From: Lachnospiraceae bacterium
GTDB lineage: Bacteria; Bacillota_A; Clostridia; Lachnospirales; Lachnospiraceae
Assembly (NCBI GenBank): GCA_017464045.1
Contig: JAFUEG010000226.1
Location: 1-9,940, forward strand
Direction of reading: 5' to 3'
DNA: 9,940 bases
Every line of letters starts with the position of its first letter. Positions within the stretch are counted from its first letter, which is position 1. Positions 7,120 to 9,940 of this stretch are shown here, one piece after another. Made by a program: the position numbers and the translations under genes. The notes under the pieces were generated by a model that searched no databases, had not been told where the DNA came from, and was given only the letters and a program-made list of their open reading frames with translations.

Positions 7120-7530
7120 GGTCGTCACCCCTCTTTTCAATTATTAACATAATTGACTAAGCAAACTAATCTAACAATCACCATTTCTTATCATTAGTTT
7201 ATCACAAATTATTATGCTGTAAAGATTTTTCTCATATTTTTCACAATCTTTTTTATGGTAATTTTACTTTTTTAAACCAATTGTTGCAATAAAAAAATAT
7301 TTGTAGTAAAGTATTACCATACAAATGCTTAAAAGTCAATTCATTATTTCTAAATAATAATTTCATTTGTTTTTACACATTAACATTTTCCCATCCTGAT
7401 GATAATTGTAAAATATAACTGCATTATTATTTATTTTAATCATTTGTATACTATATATGATATGAAAACTAAAAAAAGAAGGTGCTGTCAATATAAAAAG
7501 TAAAATATTAATTGCATAACAAAACACGAA
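7120..7530. other. AT-rich intergenic region without a recognisable gene
   Basis: About 410 bp between the mecA start and the ferredoxin terminator. Apart from a possible mecA promoter it holds an imperfect inverted repeat (ATTTGTA 7299-7305 with TACAAAT 7320-7326) and one isolated TTGTATAC (7444-7451). I see no convincing open frame, tRNA or strongly structured RNA. A short transcript ending at the 7531-7557 hairpin cannot be excluded. Confidence 0.5.
7196..7223 (-). promoter_or_regulatory. Possible mecA promoter
   Basis: On the minus strand TTTACA (7218-7223) and TAAACT (7196-7201) with 16 bp between them, about 77 bp before the mecA start codon. The -35 is good, the -10 moderate. The AT-rich context makes chance matches likely. 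Confidence 0.35.
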
Positions 7531-7557
7531 AAAAGGGAGTCTAAAAAACTCCCTTTT
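7531..7557 (-). terminator. Rho-independent terminator of the ferredoxin gene
   Basis: The arms AAAAGGGAGT (7531-7540) and ACTCCCTTTT (7548-7557) pair perfectly over ten bases around a seven-base loop. Read on the minus strand the stem runs into a T tract, the expected form of a terminator. It begins 27 nt after the ferredoxin stop codon. It is also fairly T-rich on the plus strand. Confidence 0.85.
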
Positions 7558-7584
7558 CTAATCTTATTATATTGTGCTTATAAA

Positions 7585-7755
7585 TTACTCCTCTGAAATA
7601 ACTCCCATAGGACAAGTTCCTGCACATGATCCACAAGAAATGCATGCATCAGGATCAATTACAAATGCTCCGTCACCTTCGCTAATAGCGCCAACAGGGC
7701 AAGCACCTGCGCATGAACCACAGCTTATACATCCTTCGTTAATTACAAATGCCAT
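7585..7755 (-). CDS. 2[4Fe-4S] ferredoxin, clostridial type
   Basis: 56 residues, the usual size for clostridial ferredoxin. Two tandem cluster motifs are intact: C9-x2-C12-x2-C15-x3-C19-P and C38-x2-C41-x2-C44-x3-C48-P, in the nearly identical contexts CISCGSCAGACPVGAIS and CISCGSCAGTCPMGVIS. This is the low-potential electron carrier between oxidoreductases such as pyruvate:ferredoxin oxidoreductase, Rnf and [FeFe] hydrogenase. The start at 7755 has AAGGAGG 8 nt upstream; a longer reading from 7785 would put that site inside the gene. It is a one-gene unit with its own promoter and terminator, next to hydrogenase maturation genes. The exact redox partners cannot be told from sequence. Confidence 0.95.
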   Translation of the reverse strand: MAFVINEGCISCGSCAGACPVGAISEGDGAFVIDPDACISCGSCAGTCPMGVISEE

Positions 7756-7805
7756 AATATGTACCTCCTTCAAAGTAAGCTTCAATATTTTTAACTGCTA
7801 TGCAT

Positions 7806-7834
7806 ATTTTAATCTATTTTATTACTTATATCAA
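7806..7834 (-). promoter_or_regulatory. Sigma-A promoter of the ferredoxin gene
   Basis: On the minus strand TTGATA (7829-7834) and TAAAAT (7806-7811) are separated by 17 bp, each with five of six consensus positions. The predicted start gives a leader of about 45 nt before the ATG. It makes the ferredoxin transcript independent of the hydG-hydF operon upstream. Confidence 0.7.
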
Positions 7835-7973
7835 GGCTTTTTTTCAAAATTTCAAAAGTTAGGTATGGCAAACTCTTATTTTTAGCCATTTTTTTTATTT
7901 ATATAGATTATTTTTTCTTTTAAACACTTGTATTTATTGCCTTTTATTATATTTTTCATAATTATTTTTAGCT

Positions 7974-9176
7974 TTAACTATATTTCCCGTTAAATAATTC
8001 CAACGACCTGAAAAGTATTCCCTGAGTAAGAGCAATTACAGTACCATAATTTGTAAACGGAACACCGGCATCTATGGCACACTTCATTCTGTATTTCATC
8101 TCACGCTCATTTAACATGCAGCCTCCGCAATGAATTATCACCTTATACTGTGATAATTCTTCCGGAAAATCCATACCCTGACTATACTCAAAGCTTATAT
8201 CCTTTCCGGTGTACTCCTTAATCCAGTTAGGAAGCTTAACGGTTCCTATATCACCACACTGTCTGTGATGCGTACAACCTTCTGAGATTAAAACCGTATC
8301 TCCGTCATTTAATGAATCTATAGCAAACGCTCCCTGTACCGCTGTCTCCAGAAAGCCCTTATATCTTGCCATGAGAATTGAAAATGATGTAAGTTTAATA
8401 TCATCCGGAAGGCTATTTGCAACAGTCTTAAACACCTGACTGTCCGTTATAACAAGCTTAGGCTTGACAGACAGCTTTTCAAGTGCGCCTGCTATCTCAT
8501 TTTCTTTTACCACCACTGTTACCGCCCCTGCATCAAGCAGATCCCTTATGGTCTGCTGCTGCGGAAGTATCAGTCTTCCTTTTGGTGCTGCCTTATCGAT
8601 AGGAACCACCAGCATAACAACATCACCTGAGCTTATGAAATCGGATACAAGCTTTTTATCAGGCATATCGTCTGTCATAAAGGCTATTTTTTCTTTAAGC
8701 TGATCGATATTATTTTTATCCTTGGCACTTACTAAAATCGCATTATCTTCAGAAGACAGTCGAATCATATCCTTTACATCAAGGAGGTCACATTTGTTAT
8801 ATACAAGAACATAATTTATATTCTTCTTTTTAAATATATCCAAAAGCTCATAATCTGCTGCCGTCATCCCGACCGTTGCGTCAACAACCAAAACCGCTAC
8901 ATCGGTTTTATTTAAAACCTGCTTGGTCTTTTTTACTCTCAGCTCTCCAAGAGCTCCGTCATCATCAAAGCCCGGTGTGTCTATAATAAGAACAGGTCCC
9001 ATAGGTAAGAGCTCCATCGACTTTGTAACCGGATCGGTAGTTGTTCCCATCACATCAGATACAACTGAAAGTTCCTGTCCCGTAACCGCATTTACTACAC
9101 TGGATTTACCGGCATTACGTCTTCCGAAAAATCCAATATGTACTCTGTTTGCCGAAGGTGTATCATTCATACCCAT
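7974..9176 (-). CDS. hydF: [FeFe]-hydrogenase H-cluster maturation GTPase HydF
   Basis: HydF is the scaffold on which the 2Fe subcluster of the H-cluster is assembled before transfer to apo-hydrogenase HydA; cytoplasmic. The 400-residue length is normal. The GTPase domain comes first: P-loop GRRNAGKS (18-25), GTTTDP (44-49), DTPG (66-69), NKCD (127-130) and SAK (150-152). A dimerisation domain follows. The C-terminal FeS domain has the signature C301-x-H303 (SEGCTHHRQCGD) and H349-C350-x2-C353 (IIHCGGCM). The start at 9176 has AAGGAGA 7 nt upstream, inside the 14-nt gap after the hydG stop, so the two genes are translationally close and form one operon. I see no convincing terminator after it. 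The hydrogenase itself and hydE are not in the window. Confidence 0.96.
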   Translation of the reverse strand: MGMNDTPSANRVHIGFFGRRNAGKSSVVNAVTGQELSVVSDVMGTTTDPVTKSMELLPMGPVLIIDTPGFDDDGALGELRVKKTKQVLNKTDVAVLVVDATVGMTAADYELLDIFKKKNINYVLVYNKCDLLDVKDMIRLSSEDNAILVSAKDKNNIDQLKEKIAFMTDDMPDKKLVSDFISSGDVVMLVVPIDKAAPKGRLILPQQQTIRDLLDAGAVTVVVKENEIAGALEKLSVKPKLVITDSQVFKTVANSLPDDIKLTSFSILMARYKGFLETAVQGAFAIDSLNDGDTVLISEGCTHHRQCGDIGTVKLPNWIKEYTGKDISFEYSQGMDFPEELSQYKVIIHCGGCMLNEREMKYRMKCAIDAGVPFTNYGTVIALTQGILFRSLELFNGKYS

Positions 9177-9190
9177 AAGACCATCTCCTT

Positions 9191-9940
9191 TTAGAACCTG
9201 AAATCCCTTTCACCATCTACTATCTTATCAAGATATTTTTTACAAGTCTCACGTACATTTTCCTTTGGAATATTTAAAAGCTCCCGCTCTATCATTTCCT
9301 CGCCCATTTTTTTGGTTTCTTCGCTTGCATAATCAACCAGATATTCCTTAAGTGTCATAAGTGCATTTGGATGACAGCAGTTTTGAATCTGTCCCGCCTT
9401 ACAAAGTGCCATAAAGCGGTCACCAGTTCTTCCGGCTCTGTAGCAAGCGGTACAAAAGCTAGGTATGTGTCCGCTCTCCATAAGCCACTTAATAACCTCA
9501 TCCAAGGTTCTCTGGTCAGATACATCAAACTGCTCTGTATCATGAGGTCTTTCTTCTTCGGTATATCCTCCTACAGAGGTACGTGAGCCTCCGCTTATCT
9601 GTGATATACCAACCTGAAGCATCCTTGCTCTTACCTGTTCATTTTCTCTGGTTGAAATAATCATACCGGTATACGGAACAGCAATTCTGATGCAGGCTGC
9701 TATCTTGGTAAATATTTCATCAGATATCGAATTATCAAAAGCATCCGGATCTATATCATCAGCATGCTTTACTCTCGGAACACTTATCGTATGCGGTCCT
9801 ACACCATGATCTGCCTCAAGATGTTCTGGATGCATAAGCATGCCCGCAAACTCATATTTATATCCTTCAAGTCCAAATAATACACCGAGACCTACATCAT
9901 CTATGCCACCCTCCATAGCTCTGTCCATAGCCTCGGTATG
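9191..9940 (-). CDS. hydG: [FeFe]-hydrogenase maturase HydG, C-terminal part (5' end off the window)
   Basis: The visible 249 residues are about the C-terminal half of HydG, the radical SAM tyrosine lyase that makes CO, cyanide and the Fe-cysteine synthon for the H-cluster. Shown here: AMDRAMEGGIDDVGLGVLFGL, typical of the TIM-barrel part; ADHGVGPHTISVPR; GISQISGGSRTSVGGY; and the auxiliary-cluster motif C-x2-C-x22-C in SFCTACYRAGRTGD through QNCCHPNA, which is specific to HydG within its relatives. The N-terminal CxxxCxxC of the radical SAM cluster lies beyond the right edge. The open frame continues to the window end, so the gene is cut by the window and not broken. It is 14 nt upstream of hydF in the same operon. 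Confidence 0.96.
   Translation of the reverse strand, partial: HTEAMDRAMEGGIDDVGLGVLFGLEGYKYEFAGMLMHPEHLEADHGVGPHTISVPRVKHADDIDPDAFDNSISDEIFTKIAACIRIAVPYTGMIISTRENEQVRARMLQVGISQISGGSRTSVGGYTEEERPHDTEQFDVSDQRTLDEVIKWLMESGHIPSFCTACYRAGRTGDRFMALCKAGQIQNCCHPNALMTLKEYLVDYASEETKKMGEEMIERELLNIPKENVRETCKKYLDKIVDGERDFRF

Noticed and set aside
7120..7140. TTG start giving a seven-residue longer MecA
   Set aside because: The GAGGGG ribosome binding site would lie inside the coding part, and the family start MKIER/MEIER fits the ATG at 7119.
7444..7451. Lone TTGTATAC as a further operator of the pflB type
   Set aside because: It is a single half-site without a partner arm in very AT-rich DNA and is not next to a confident promoter.
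7574..7885. 103-codon plus-strand frame antisense to the ferredoxin
   Set aside because: It mirrors the cysteine-motif repeats of the ferredoxin gene and runs over its promoter, with no family match.
7862..7893. ATGGC/GCCAT short hairpin as a hydF terminator
   Set aside because: Only five base pairs with a long loop and no proper T tract; too weak to call.

Overview
The window looks like chromosomal DNA of a strictly anaerobic, low-GC member of the Clostridia, most likely a Lachnospiraceae-type gut bacterium. The reasons are AT-rich intergenic DNA, strong AAGGAGG ribosome binding sites before nearly every gene, a MecA adaptor, pyruvate formate-lyase, [FeFe]-hydrogenase maturases and a clostridial 2[4Fe-4S] ferredoxin. 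The family-level placement is inferred from gene content and style, not from a marker gene.

Layout. Positions 1-2485 (minus strand) carry a pyruvate formate-lyase (PFL) operon whose enzyme is split. A 687-residue catalytic subunit holds the Cys-Cys pair but stops just before the glycyl-radical domain. It is followed by a 71-residue cysteine-bearing protein, and then by a small protein that restarts exactly where the PFL C-terminus is missing and runs off the left edge. Each has its own ribosome binding site. Upstream of pflB is a consensus sigma-A promoter (TTGACG, 17 bp, TATAAT) with GTATAC-type palindromes downstream of it, inside its spacer and upstream of it. Divergently, from 2887, come a DUF1858 redox-disulfide protein, a Bax-inhibitor-1-like membrane protein with an Asn/Tyr/Gly-rich N-terminus, a hairpin and a transketolase. 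The transketolase converges on mecA across a 144-bp region of two nested long inverted repeats.

After an AT-rich gap without a recognisable gene (7120-7530) come, all on the minus strand, a terminator, a 56-residue ferredoxin with its own good promoter, and the hydG-hydF hydrogenase maturation operon. The hydG gene is cut by the right edge.

Functionally the window joins the anaerobic disposal of pyruvate (PFL: acetyl-CoA plus formate), electron carriage (ferredoxin), assembly of the hydrogen-producing [FeFe] hydrogenase (HydG, HydF) and pentose phosphate carbon flow (transketolase). The most interesting part is the split PFL with its extra cysteine-containing paralogue of the linker region and its multi-operator promoter.
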